Positions 19,061 to 26,979 of a stretch of 36,731 nucleotides of DNA are shown piece after piece. Source of the DNA: Spirabiliibacterium mucosae (GTDB lineage: Bacteria > Pseudomonadota > Gammaproteobacteria > Enterobacterales > Pasteurellaceae); contig NZ_JABTBO010000022.1 in assembly GCF_014884965.1 (NCBI RefSeq), positions 1-36,731 on the forward strand. Reading direction: 5' to 3'. Position 1 is the first letter of the stretch. Every line of letters begins with the position of its first letter. The position numbers and the translations under genes are program-made. Below the pieces are notes generated by a model that was not told the DNA's origin, made no database searches, and saw nothing but the letters and a program-made list of their open reading frames with translations.

Positions 19061-19706
19061 ATACAACCCACCCACCGAGCCGTGGCTTGAGCTGGTCTAT
19101 TTCGACAACCACATCGCGGTGGTCAACAAACCCAGCGGGCTGCTTTCTGTGCCGGGCAGCCGCGAGAAGTATCGCGACAGCGCCACCGTGCGCGTGCAGG
19201 AGAAATTTGGCTTTGCCGAGCCTGTCCACCGCCTGGATATGGCCACCAGCGGGATTATTTTGTTCGCCTTGAGCAAAATGGCGGAAAAAGACCTCAAACG
19301 GCAATTTCGCGAGCGGCAAACCAAAAAGCGCTACCAAGCGATTGTGTGGGGGCACCCGCGTGCGCGTGAAGGGTTGGTTAACTTGCCACTGATTTGTGAC
19401 TGGGAAAATCGCCCGCGCCAACGGATTGATTTTAATCTCGGCAAAACGGCCGCCACCTTTTATCAGGTGCTGGCCTATTACCCCAACAACACCGCGCGGG
19501 TGCAGCTCACGCCGATCACCGGCCGCTCGCACCAACTGCGCGTGCATATGCTCGCCCTCGGCCACCCGATTATCGGCGATAAGTTCTACGCCCACCCACA
19601 GGCCAAAGCCTTAAGCCCACGCTTGGCGCTGCACGCCGAGCAGCTGAGCTTCACCCACCCGCTGACCCACGAAAACGTCACCGTCACCGCGCCGGTGCCG
19701 TTTTGA
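19047..19706 (+). CDS. rluA: Dual-specificity pseudouridine synthase RluA (23S rRNA U746 / tRNA U32)
   Basis: RluA isomerises uridine 746 of 23S rRNA and uridine 32 of several tRNAs. The ATG at 19047 (MALIEYNPPTEPWLE) has AAGGA upstream and starts 14 nt before the end of rapA, so the genes are coupled as in E. coli. The 219-residue protein shows VNKPSGLLSVPG, the catalytic-Asp motif PVHRLDMATSGIILFA (about residues 58-73), KRYQAIVWG and the C-terminal RSHQLRVHM and LHAEQLSF motifs. A USS begins at the last base of its stop codon (19706). Confidence 0.94.
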   Translation: MALIEYNPPTEPWLELVYFDNHIAVVNKPSGLLSVPGSREKYRDSATVRVQEKFGFAEPVHRLDMATSGIILFALSKMAEKDLKRQFRERQTKKRYQAIVWGHPRAREGLVNLPLICDWENRPRQRIDFNLGKTAATFYQVLAYYPNNTARVQLTPITGRSHQLRVHMLALGHPIIGDKFYAHPQAKALSPRLALHAEQLSFTHPLTHENVTVTAPVPF

Positions 19707-19736
19707 CCGCACTTTGCTTTTTCGGTGTAAAGTGCG
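19706..19736 (+). terminator. Weak USS-like hairpin behind rluA
   Basis: A USS (19706-19714) and an imperfect inverted copy can pair (CGCACTTT 19709-19716 with AAAGTGCG 19729-19736). The 12-nt loop and the lack of a following T run make it a poor terminator. Confidence 0.35.
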
Positions 19737-19760
19737 CTCTGGCTGCGCCTTTGGCGGTTA

Positions 19761-19782
19761 AAATGTGATCCAGGTTTCATTT
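19761..19782 (+). promoter_or_regulatory. CRP (cAMP receptor protein) site upstream of glpABC
   Basis: The 22-nt site beginning AAATGTGATC and ending CATTT matches the symmetrical CRP consensus at about 18 of 22 positions. Its centre is about 70 nt upstream of the predicted transcription start, a normal class I distance. It implies activation of the glp operon when preferred sugars are absent. Confidence 0.65.
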
Positions 19783-19829
19783 TAATGTTTGTTTTTGCGC
19801 TTTTTGGTGCAAATGCTGTAGTAATCCCT

Positions 19830-19835
19830 TACAAT
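19830..19835 (+). promoter_or_regulatory. -10 element of the glpABC promoter
   Basis: TACAAT lies about 10 nt before the GlpR operator. No good -35 hexamer is found at the right distance, as expected for a CRP-dependent promoter. Confidence 0.5.
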
Positions 19836-19844
19836 GTGTCTAGT

Positions 19845-19864
19845 TATTTTCTAAAACGAACATT
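19845..19864 (+). promoter_or_regulatory. GlpR operator
   Basis: The sequence matches the palindromic E. coli GlpR operator consensus (as I recall it) at 16 of 20 positions; its right half contains ACGAACAT intact. It lies just downstream of the predicted transcription start, where repressor would block the promoter, and its regulator gene is the fourth gene of the same cluster. Confidence 0.65.
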
Positions 19865-19876
19865 TAAGGGGGCGTT

Positions 19877-21529
19877 ATGCAGCGGACACAAACGGATGTC
19901 ATCATCATTGGTGGGGGTGCAACCGGTGCTGGCATTGCGCGCGACTGCGCCTTACGCGGGCTCAGTTGTGTCTTGCTTGAACGACGCGACATTGCCACCG
20001 GTGCCACCGGGCGCAACCATGGCCTGCTGCACAGCGGCGCGCGTTATGCCGTCAACGACCCCGAATCGGCGCGCGAGTGCATTGAAGAAAACAATGTTCT
20101 AAAACGAATTGCCAGCCACTGCATTGACGATTCCAAAGGCTTGTTCATCACCTTGCCTGAAGACGACCTTGACTTCCAAAAGCCGTTTATTGAAGCCTGC
20201 CAGCAAGCGGGCATTGACGCCTTGGCCATTGACCCTGCTCTCGCCCGCCGCCTTGAGCCTTCCGTTAATCCCAATTTGATTGGCGCGGTGGTGGTGCCCG
20301 ATGGCAGCATTGACCCGTTTCGCCTCACCAGCGCCAATATGCTTGATGCCAAAGAGCACGGTGCGCAGATTTTCACCTACACCGAAGTGCGCTCGCTGAT
20401 CCGCGAAGGCGCGCGTGTGATTGGCGTGCGCGCGTGGGATCATAAACATCAACTTGAGCGGGAATTTTTCGCCCCTGTTGTGATCAACGCTGGCGGCATT
20501 TGGGGCCAAGGCATCGCCGAATACGCCGATTTGAAGATCAAAATGTTCCCTGCCAAAGGGGCGTTGTTGATCATGGGCCATCGCTTAAACAATATGGTGA
20601 TCAACCGCTGCCGTAAGCCAGCGGATGCCGATATTTTGGTGCCAGGCGACACCATTTGTGTGATTGGCACCACCTCCAGCCGCATTCCGTATGACCAAAT
20701 TGACAATATGGTGGTCACGCCAGAAGAGGTGGACATTTTAATCAACGAGGGCGAAAAGCTCGCCCCGAGCCTGCGCCACACCCGTGTGCTGCGCGCTTAT
20801 GCCGGCGTGCGCCCGCTGGTGGCCAGTGACGATGACCCCTCAGGGCGCAACGTCAGCCGCGGCATTGTGTTGATGGATCATGCCAAGCGTGACGGCTTGG
20901 AGGGCTTTATCACCATCACCGGCGGCAAGCTCATCACCTATCGCCTGATGGCGCAGTGGGCGACCGATTTAGCCTGTGAAAAACTCAACAAAACGGCCCA
21001 ATGCGAAACCGCTGACAAACCGCTGCCAGGCTCAAATGAAAGTGCGGTCGACACCCACCAAAAAGTGATCTCCCTGCCAACACCACTGCGCCTGTCCACC
21101 GTCTATCGCCACGGCTCGCGCGCGACTAAATTGCTTGAGCAAGAGCGCCTTGACAGCAGCTTGGTGTGCGAGTGCGAGGCAGTGAGTGCCGGCGAGGTGC
21201 GCTACGCCGTGGATGAATTGAACGTGAATAATTTAGTCGATTTGCGCCGGCGCACGCGGGTGGGCATGGGCACCTGCCAAGGGGAGCTGTGCGCTTGCCG
21301 CGCGGCAGGCTTGATGGCGCGCTTTAAAGTGGCCAGCGCCGAGCAATCAACCCAGCAACTGGCGTCTTTTATGGAAGAGCGCTGGCGCGGGATTGAGCCG
21401 ATTGCTTGGGGCGATGCGCTGCGTGAGGCGGATTTCACCTCGTGGGTTTATTACGGCTTGATGGGGCTCAACGACGTGCCAAGTTTGCACGCCGACCAAC
21501 TACAAGGAACCGATAGCAATGAAGTTTGA
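19877..21529 (+). CDS. glpA: Anaerobic glycerol-3-phosphate dehydrogenase subunit A
   Basis: GlpA is the FAD-containing catalytic subunit of the GlpABC complex, which oxidises sn-glycerol-3-phosphate to dihydroxyacetone phosphate under anaerobic conditions. The 550-residue protein has an N-terminal Rossmann FAD motif VIIIGGGATGAGIARDCALR (about 8-27) and the GATGRNHGLLHSGARYAV segment typical of G3P dehydrogenases. A C-terminal BFD-like domain has cysteines in CECEAVSAGEV and MGTCQGELCACRAAG, likely an iron-sulphur site. ATG 19877 follows AAGGGGGCG. It overlaps glpB by 11 nt. One USS is near 21044. Confidence 0.96.
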   Translation: MQRTQTDVIIIGGGATGAGIARDCALRGLSCVLLERRDIATGATGRNHGLLHSGARYAVNDPESARECIEENNVLKRIASHCIDDSKGLFITLPEDDLDFQKPFIEACQQAGIDALAIDPALARRLEPSVNPNLIGAVVVPDGSIDPFRLTSANMLDAKEHGAQIFTYTEVRSLIREGARVIGVRAWDHKHQLEREFFAPVVINAGGIWGQGIAEYADLKIKMFPAKGALLIMGHRLNNMVINRCRKPADADILVPGDTICVIGTTSSRIPYDQIDNMVVTPEEVDILINEGEKLAPSLRHTRVLRAYAGVRPLVASDDDPSGRNVSRGIVLMDHAKRDGLEGFITITGGKLITYRLMAQWATDLACEKLNKTAQCETADKPLPGSNESAVDTHQKVISLPTPLRLSTVYRHGSRATKLLEQERLDSSLVCECEAVSAGEVRYAVDELNVNNLVDLRRRTRVGMGTCQGELCACRAAGLMARFKVASAEQSTQQLASFMEERWRGIEPIAWGDALREADFTSWVYYGLMGLNDVPSLHADQLQGTDSNEV

Positions 21530-22793
21530 TAATGTGATTATTGGTGGCGGCTTGGCAGGCTTGGTGTGCGGCATCCGCTTGCAACAGGCCGGCCAACGCT
21601 GCGCGATTATTTCCACCGGCCAAAGCGCGCTGGATTTCTCCTCCGGCTCGTTTGATTTCCTAAGCCAATTGCCTGATGGCAAGCTGGTGTTCGATTTCGC
21701 ACAAGGGTTGCGGGCACTGGCATCACTCCAGCCCGATCACCCCTACAGCGTGATCGGTGAAAGTGCGGTGATGGGCGCGCGCAGTGCGTTTTTAGCCTTG
21801 AAAGAAGCACTCAAGCTTAACCTGCACGGTGAGGCGGAGCACAATCACCTGCGCCTCACACCACTGGGTGCCTTGCGCCCGACTTGGCTGAGCCCGCGCA
21901 GTGTGCCGACATTTTGCCAAAATGAAGCGAAACTCGCGAAAAAACGGGTGGCGGTGCTTGGCATTGAGGGCTTTAACGATTTTCAACCGCACTTGTTGTG
22001 TGAAAATATGAAACGCATGGCGCCTTTTGTCGAGTGGGATATTCATTACGCCTATTTGCACATCCCCGAGCTTGACCACTTAAGAGGCGACGCGCGCGAG
22101 TTTCGCAGCATTAACATTTCCCAAGCCTTGGAGCATAAACTCAATTTCGAGCAACTAACCGCCGAGGTGCAAAAAGCCGCCAACGGCGCCGATCACGTGC
22201 TGCTGCCGGCGTGCTTTGGGCTGGATAATGACCAATTTTTATATCAACTCGCCAAGGCAACCGGGCTGAATTTGCACGAGCTGCCAACGCTGCCGCCATC
22301 ACTGCTGGGCATTCGCCAAAACCGCACTTTACAAGCACACTTTGAGCGCTTAGGCGGGATTTTGATGAAAGGCGACAAAGTGCTCAAAGCCGAGTTTGAG
22401 CAAAGTGCGGTCAAAGGCTTGAAAACGCAACTCGCCGATGGTTTGTTGATCAAAGGTGAGCGCTATGTGCTGGCCTCGGGCAGCTTTTTCAGCAACGGCT
22501 TGATTGCCCACTTTGACCGCATTGTCGAGCCGGTGTTTGGGCTGGATGTGACCAAAAGTGATGACCGCCGCGCGTGGACGCACCACCGCTTTAGCGCGCC
22601 GCAGCCGTATCAACGCTATGGCGTGGCCATCAACGCCCACTGCCAAGCCGCGCGCCAACGTGCGGTTTGCGACAACATTTATGCCATTGGTGCGGTGGTC
22701 GCCGGCAGCGATTCGATCCACCTTGGTTGCGGCTCTGGCGTGGCGGTGGTGAGCGCGCTGGTGGCGGCTGAGCATATTTTGCAGGAGGGATAA
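21519..22793 (+). CDS. glpB: Anaerobic glycerol-3-phosphate dehydrogenase subunit B
   Basis: GlpB is the flavin-binding second subunit of GlpABC and is thought to pass electrons from GlpA to GlpC. The 424-residue protein starts MKFDNVIIGGGLAGLVCG, a dinucleotide-binding motif, followed by SSGSFDFLSQLPDG. The C-terminal IHLGCGSGVAVVSALVAAE segment closes the FAD fold. AAGGAACCG precedes the ATG within the end of glpA. It ends 1 nt before glpC. Four USS copies lie inside (near 21762, 21985, 22321 and 22404). Confidence 0.95.
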   Translation: MKFDNVIIGGGLAGLVCGIRLQQAGQRCAIISTGQSALDFSSGSFDFLSQLPDGKLVFDFAQGLRALASLQPDHPYSVIGESAVMGARSAFLALKEALKLNLHGEAEHNHLRLTPLGALRPTWLSPRSVPTFCQNEAKLAKKRVAVLGIEGFNDFQPHLLCENMKRMAPFVEWDIHYAYLHIPELDHLRGDAREFRSINISQALEHKLNFEQLTAEVQKAANGADHVLLPACFGLDNDQFLYQLAKATGLNLHELPTLPPSLLGIRQNRTLQAHFERLGGILMKGDKVLKAEFEQSAVKGLKTQLADGLLIKGERYVLASGSFFSNGLIAHFDRIVEPVFGLDVTKSDDRRAWTHHRFSAPQPYQRYGVAINAHCQAARQRAVCDNIYAIGAVVAGSDSIHLGCGSGVAVVSALVAAEHILQEG

Positions 22794-22794
22794 C

Positions 22795-24054
22795 ATGGAT
22801 TTACAACAACTCATTCGCCAAGCCGAGCAAACCCAAACGCAAGCCTTTCACGACAACAACTTTGAAAGCTGTATTAAATGCACCGCCTGCACCGCCGTGT
22901 GCCCTGTGTCACGGCAAAACCCGCTCTACCCCGGCCCAAAACAATCGGGCCCCGACGGCGAGCGGCTGCGGCTGAAAAACGCGGCCTTCTATGACGAGGC
23001 GTTGAAATACTGCACCAACTGCAAACGCTGCGAAGTGGCCTGCCCGTCGGATGTCAAAATTGGTGATATCATCGTGCGCGCACGCAACCGCTACGGCCAA
23101 GGCAAAGACAAGCCCGCCATTCAAAAATTGCGCGATGCCGTGCTCTCCAACACCGACATTATGGGCACGCTGTCCACCCCGTTTGCGCCGGTGGTCAACG
23201 CCATGACAGGCTTGAAGGCCACGCGCTTTTTGCTCGATAAAACCCTCGGCGTGGCCAAGCAACGCACGCTGCCGCGCTATTCTTTTGGCACCTTCCGCCA
23301 GTGGTATAAAAAAGTGGCCAAAGCCCAGCTGCAATTTCGCGAAAAAGTGGCTTATTACCACGGCTGTTACGTCAATTACAACAATCCGCAGCTTGGCAAA
23401 GAGCTGATTGAGGTGTTCAACGCCATGAACATCGGCGTGGTGCTGCTGGAAAAAGAAAAATGCTGCGGCGTGCCGCTGATGGTCAACGGCTTCCCTGAGC
23501 GGGCGAAAAAACAAGGGGTGTTTAACATTCAACAACTCGAAAGTGCGGTGTGCGACAACCACCTCACCGTGGTGGGCACCTCGTCAACCTGCACCTTAAC
23601 CTTGCGCGATGAATATCACCACATTTTAGGGCTGGATAATCGCAAAGTGCGGTCAAGCGTGCATTTGGTCACCCGTTATCTTTATCAACTGCTCGATGAA
23701 GGCAAAACACTGCCGCTTAAGCCGTTGCCGCTGCGCGTGGCTTATCACACCGCCTGCCATATGGAAAAAAGCGGCTGGGTGCCCTACACCATTGAATTGC
23801 TGCGCAAAATCCCAGGGATTGAGGTGGTGATGCTCAACTCCCAATGCTGCGGCATTGCCGGCACCTATGGTTTTAAAAAAGAAAACTACGACACCGCGCA
23901 GGCGATCGGCAACAGCTTGTTTGCCCAAATTGACTCCGGCGGGTTTGATTATGTGGTGTCCGATTGCGAAACCTGCAAATGGCAAATTGAGATGTCAACC
24001 TCGCGCCAATGTTTGCACCCGATCACACTTTTAGCGATGGCATTACAAAAATAG
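22795..24054 (+). CDS. glpC: Anaerobic glycerol-3-phosphate dehydrogenase subunit C (iron-sulphur)
   Basis: GlpC anchors the GlpAB dimer at the membrane and hands electrons to the menaquinone pool. The 419-residue product has two 4Fe-4S motifs, CIKCTACTAVCPV (about residues 24-36) and CTNCKRCEVACPS (about 73-85). Two CCG domains follow, with EKCCGVPLMVNG and NSQCCGIAGTYGFKKE. GGAGG precedes the ATG one base beyond the glpB stop. Two USS copies are near 23541 and 23645. No clear terminator follows, so transcription may continue into glpR 102 nt downstream. Confidence 0.95.
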   Translation: MDLQQLIRQAEQTQTQAFHDNNFESCIKCTACTAVCPVSRQNPLYPGPKQSGPDGERLRLKNAAFYDEALKYCTNCKRCEVACPSDVKIGDIIVRARNRYGQGKDKPAIQKLRDAVLSNTDIMGTLSTPFAPVVNAMTGLKATRFLLDKTLGVAKQRTLPRYSFGTFRQWYKKVAKAQLQFREKVAYYHGCYVNYNNPQLGKELIEVFNAMNIGVVLLEKEKCCGVPLMVNGFPERAKKQGVFNIQQLESAVCDNHLTVVGTSSTCTLTLRDEYHHILGLDNRKVRSSVHLVTRYLYQLLDEGKTLPLKPLPLRVAYHTACHMEKSGWVPYTIELLRKIPGIEVVMLNSQCCGIAGTYGFKKENYDTAQAIGNSLFAQIDSGGFDYVVSDCETCKWQIEMSTSRQCLHPITLLAMALQK

Positions 24055-24156
24055 GCAAAAACGGACTGATTTCGAACAAAAAAAAGTGCACGGTGGGTTT
24101 TTTTAGGTAAAATAATAATCACTCGATGTGAGCAAACGTGCACAGGAGAAAGGAAG

Positions 24157-24939
24157 ATGAAACAGTCCGTCCGCCATAGCAAAATTATCGATTTAGTCAA
24201 ACAACGCGGCTATATCAGCACCGAAGAGCTGGTGAGCGTGTTTAATGTCACCTCACAAACCATCCGCCGCGATCTCAACGAATTGGCTGAGAAAAACCTC
24301 ATTCGTCGCCACCACGGCGGGGCGGCCTCGCCTTCCACCTCTGAAAACAGCGATTACAGCGAGCGTAAAAGCTTTTTCTCGCAAGAAAAACGCGCCATCG
24401 CGCTGCAAACGGCCAAGCTTATCCCCAATGGAGCGTCTTTGTTTATCGACATCGGCACCACCCCTGAGGCCGTGGCCCACGCGCTGCTTGACCATAAAAA
24501 CTTACAAATCGTCACCAACAACCTCAACGCCGCCCACATTTTGATGCAAAATCCTGAATTTAAAATCATCGTCGCCGGTGGCAACTTGCGCGCCGATGGC
24601 GGCATTATCGGTGAGGCCACGGTGGATTTCATCTCCCAATTTCGGCTTGATTTTGCCATTCTCGGCATCAGCGCCATCGACGAAGACGGCGCGCTGTTGG
24701 ATTACGACTTCCACGAAGTGCAAGTGAAAAAGGCCCTGATGCGCAGCGCACGGCAAAGCTTTTTGGTCACCGATCACTCCAAATTCAGCCGCCAAGCGAT
24801 TGTCCGCCTAGGCTCGATTGCTGATGTGGATATGCTGCTGACCAACACCGCGCCACCAGAGCCCATTATCCAGCTGATGTTTGCCAAACAGCGCAACATC
24901 GCCATTTGCGACAGTGTTGAAAGCGAGATTGAGGCGTGA
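24157..24939 (+). CDS. glpR: Glycerol-3-phosphate regulon repressor GlpR (DeoR family)
   Basis: GlpR represses glp genes and is released by glycerol-3-phosphate. The 260-residue protein has an N-terminal DeoR helix-turn-helix (GYISTEELVSVFNVTSQTIR, about 19-38, then RDLNELAEKNLIRRHHGGAA). A C-terminal sugar-phosphate sensor domain has FIDIGTTPEAVAHAL and VTDHSKFSRQAIV. Similarity to E. coli GlpR is strong in both domains. AGGAGAAAGGA precedes the ATG. A TAAAAT -10 candidate (24108-24113) suggests it may also have its own promoter. Its operator is recognisable in front of glpA. It ends in a 4-nt overlap with the next gene. Confidence 0.94.
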   Translation: MKQSVRHSKIIDLVKQRGYISTEELVSVFNVTSQTIRRDLNELAEKNLIRRHHGGAASPSTSENSDYSERKSFFSQEKRAIALQTAKLIPNGASLFIDIGTTPEAVAHALLDHKNLQIVTNNLNAAHILMQNPEFKIIVAGGNLRADGGIIGEATVDFISQFRLDFAILGISAIDEDGALLDYDFHEVQVKKALMRSARQSFLVTDHSKFSRQAIVRLGSIADVDMLLTNTAPPEPIIQLMFAKQRNIAICDSVESEIEA

Positions 24940-25610
24940 TCTTAGAACCCTTCACGCAAATCTATCAACGCGCTTGCGCTAATCAAGGCGGCGAGCAGGC
25001 GTTGAATAGCAAACTGTGCAGCCTGAAAACACCAAACGAGCTGCGTGCCATCCCAAGCGATCGCTGGCTGGCAGAATTTACCCGCAAAGTATTCCAATGC
25101 GGCATGGTCTGGCGGGTGATCAACAACAAATGGCCAGGCTTTGAAGCGGTTTTTTGGCAGTTTGATATCGAAAAACTGCTGATGATGAGCGATGAATGGT
25201 GGGAGGAAAAAGCCCGTGATAAACGCATCGTGCGCTGCTTGTATAAAGTGATGACGATTAAAGCCAACGCGCAAATGATTTATGAAGAAAACCTCAAGTG
25301 CGGTTTTAGCGAGATGATTGCCAGCTGGCCGAGTGATGACATCACCGCACTTTGGGCTTATCTCAAAAGCCATGGCGCACGCTTAGGCGGCAACACCGGC
25401 CCCTACGCCCTGCGCGCCATGGGCAAAGACACCTTCTTTCTCACCCGCGACATCGAGGCCTATTTGCGATCCCACAACCTGATCACAGGTGGCCTGCACA
25501 GCAAACGCAGCCTCACCAACGCCCAAAACGCCTTCCTCGAATGGCAACAACAATCCCAACGCCCATTGAGCCACATCAGCCAAATTGTGGCGTGGAGTGT
25601 GGGCAAATAG
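24936..25610 (+). CDS. Tag-like DNA-3-methyladenine glycosylase I family protein
   Basis: The 224-residue protein resembles the Tag family of base-excision glycosylases (RWLAEFTRKVFQCGMVWRVI, then NKWPGFEAVFWQFD and a C-terminal GKDTFFLTRDIEAYLRSHNL). It differs from classical Tag: the zinc-binding His/Cys residues seen in E. coli Tag are not evident. Removal of alkylated purines is therefore a family-level inference only. The start is a GTG at 24936 inside the glpR stop (GTGA), implying translational coupling. Two USS copies are near 25298 and 25344. No other ATG near the start gives a better reading. Confidence 0.75.
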   Translation: MILEPFTQIYQRACANQGGEQALNSKLCSLKTPNELRAIPSDRWLAEFTRKVFQCGMVWRVINNKWPGFEAVFWQFDIEKLLMMSDEWWEEKARDKRIVRCLYKVMTIKANAQMIYEENLKCGFSEMIASWPSDDITALWAYLKSHGARLGGNTGPYALRAMGKDTFFLTRDIEAYLRSHNLITGGLHSKRSLTNAQNAFLEWQQQSQRPLSHISQIVAWSVGK

Positions 25611-25716
25611 CCGATTTTTTACGCAAAGATAGCGCAAAAGCGGTAAAAAAAGCACACCAATCGAACCTTTTCCCATTTCAGGACTCTAAACTATACCGAG
25701 TAACAATAAGGAACTT

Positions 25717-26160
25717 ATGATGAAATTAACATTAAAAAACACATTTTTATTCACGGCTATTGCCTCAAGCGTGGTGTTGACAGCCTGTTCAGACAAAGAA
25801 CAAGTGAAACCAGCGGCGGCAGAGCAAGAAAAACCGGCGCAAGTGGAATCACAAAAAGCCGTTGAGCAAGTCCCAGCGGTGCAAGCGGCAGAAAGTGCGG
25901 TGACCAAATACAACGGCACCATTGAAGGTGAAAAATTTGATACTTATCACTTCAAAGGGGAAAAAGGCCAAAAAGTGGTGATCAACGTCACCGGCCAAGG
26001 CCATGCTGAAGCGGTGCTCTATGGCTATGATGACTTCATGCAAAATGAGCCTTACACCTTGCCTGAAAGCGGTGATTATGAAGTGCGTGTAGTGCAACCG
26101 CGTACCTTTGCCCGCGACGGCGCAAAATCAACCTATGAGTTGACCATTGAAATCAAATAA
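25717..26160 (+). CDS. Lipoprotein resembling the g-type lysozyme inhibitor PliG
   Basis: The 147-residue precursor starts MMKLTLKNTFLFT behind AAGGA (the second ATG at 25720 is equally possible). It has a lipobox LTAC with the acylated cysteine at 24. The next residue is Ser, so outer-membrane sorting is expected. Residues 25-62 are a Glu/Lys/Pro/Ala-rich linker. Residues 63-147 form a compact beta domain with FDTYHFKGEKGQKVVINVTG and YTLPESGDYEVRVVQPRTFA. This pattern closely resembles my memory of E. coli PliG (YcgK), a periplasmic inhibitor of goose-type lysozyme, including the SG-x-YE-x-RV-x-x-x-R signature. A generic PPC-type domain is the alternative. One USS is near 25892. It is followed by a strong terminator. 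Confidence 0.8.
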   Translation: MMKLTLKNTFLFTAIASSVVLTACSDKEQVKPAAAEQEKPAQVESQKAVEQVPAVQAAESAVTKYNGTIEGEKFDTYHFKGEKGQKVVINVTGQGHAEAVLYGYDDFMQNEPYTLPESGDYEVRVVQPRTFARDGAKSTYELTIEIK

Positions 26161-26170
26161 TCCAATCATC

Positions 26171-26195
26171 AAGCAGCCTGCGGGCTGCTTTTTTT
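26171..26195 (+). terminator. Intrinsic terminator behind the PliG-like lipoprotein gene
   Basis: An AGCAGCC/GGCTGCT hairpin (26172-26178 with 26183-26189) is followed by seven T, 11 nt beyond the stop codon. Confidence 0.9.
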
Positions 26196-26234
26196 GTGCT
26201 AACATTCGCCCACATTGACGTTTAAGGACCCTTT

Positions 26235-26672
26235 ATGCAACAGCGCGTTTGTATTATTTCAGGCAGCACCTTGGGCACGGCGGAGTATGTCGCCGAGCAC
26301 TGTGAGGATCTGCTCAATCAAGCTGGCATCCAAACCGCACTTTGCCATGGCAGCCAAGCGGCATTGGCACACTGCCACGACTACACCACCTGGCTTTTGG
26401 TCAGCTCGACCCATGGCGCCGGCGATCTGCCTGAGAATTTGGCTGATTTTTTTGATGATCTAAACCTGCCACCAGGGCTGCGCTTTGGTGTGATCGGCAT
26501 TGGCAATTCCGATTACGACACCTTTTGTTTTGCGGTAGATAAAATTGAAACCGCACTTTGCCAGCGTGGCGCACAGCTCGTGTGCCCGTCTTTGCGGATT
26601 GATATTTTGCAAACGCAAGATGCTGAAAGTGCGGCGCAAGATTGGCTGCCTGAGTTTATCACCGCACTTTAA
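26235..26672 (+). CDS. mioC: Flavodoxin-like protein MioC
   Basis: MioC is a small FMN-binding flavodoxin. In E. coli it supports biotin synthase activity, and its gene flanks oriC. The 145-residue product has the FMN phosphate loop SGSTLGTAEYVAE (about 10-22), STHGAGDLPENL (about 58-69) and GIGNSDYDTFC (about 92-102). It starts at the ATG at 26235 behind AAGGACC. Transcription runs into oriC, as in E. coli. Three USS copies lie inside 438 nt, the last forming the C-terminal codons (ITAL then stop). Confidence 0.94.
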   Translation: MQQRVCIISGSTLGTAEYVAEHCEDLLNQAGIQTALCHGSQAALAHCHDYTTWLLVSSTHGAGDLPENLADFFDDLNLPPGLRFGVIGIGNSDYDTFCFAVDKIETALCQRGAQLVCPSLRIDILQTQDAESAAQDWLPEFITAL

Positions 26673-26744
26673 GGGCTGTGGATAAACGAGATCTTTTTTG
26701 TATAAAAGCCGTGATTATGATCTGAATAAGCTCAAAGATAAACG

Positions 26745-26779
26745 TGACTGTGGATAACTTGGATGCTTGTCCACAGTCA
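26745..26779. repeat. Inverted repeat formed by two DnaA boxes in oriC
   Basis: A perfect 10-bp inverted repeat (26745-26754 and 26770-26779, 15-nt spacer) covers most of one perfect and one near-perfect DnaA box facing each other. It is immediately followed by the oriC uptake sequence, with which it shares one base. Confidence 0.75.
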
Positions 26780-26950
26780 AGTGCGGTAAAAAGATCCCGT
26801 TATGCACAACTAAAATGCGCGATAAGATCTTAACATCACAGTGAAAAACGATCTTCTCAACACAAAATCGCGTGCTAATAACAAGAATAATCAAGATCTC
26901 TATATAAAAAGATCTTTATCTATAAGCGCGATCATTTTCATCAAATCCTT

Positions 26951-26979
26951 TTTACCCTGCCTTGAATTTACAGTAGAAT
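26951..26979 (+). promoter_or_regulatory. Likely mnmG promoter, reading away from oriC
   Basis: TTTACC (26951-26956) and TAGAAT (26974-26979) are spaced by 17 nt, about 33 nt upstream of the mnmG ATG. The position corresponds to the E. coli gidA promoter, whose transcription influences origin opening. Confidence 0.5.

Noticed and set aside
24070-24100. GlpR operator in front of glpR itself
   Set aside because: A CGAACA half-site is present, but the other half and the -35 spacing do not fit.
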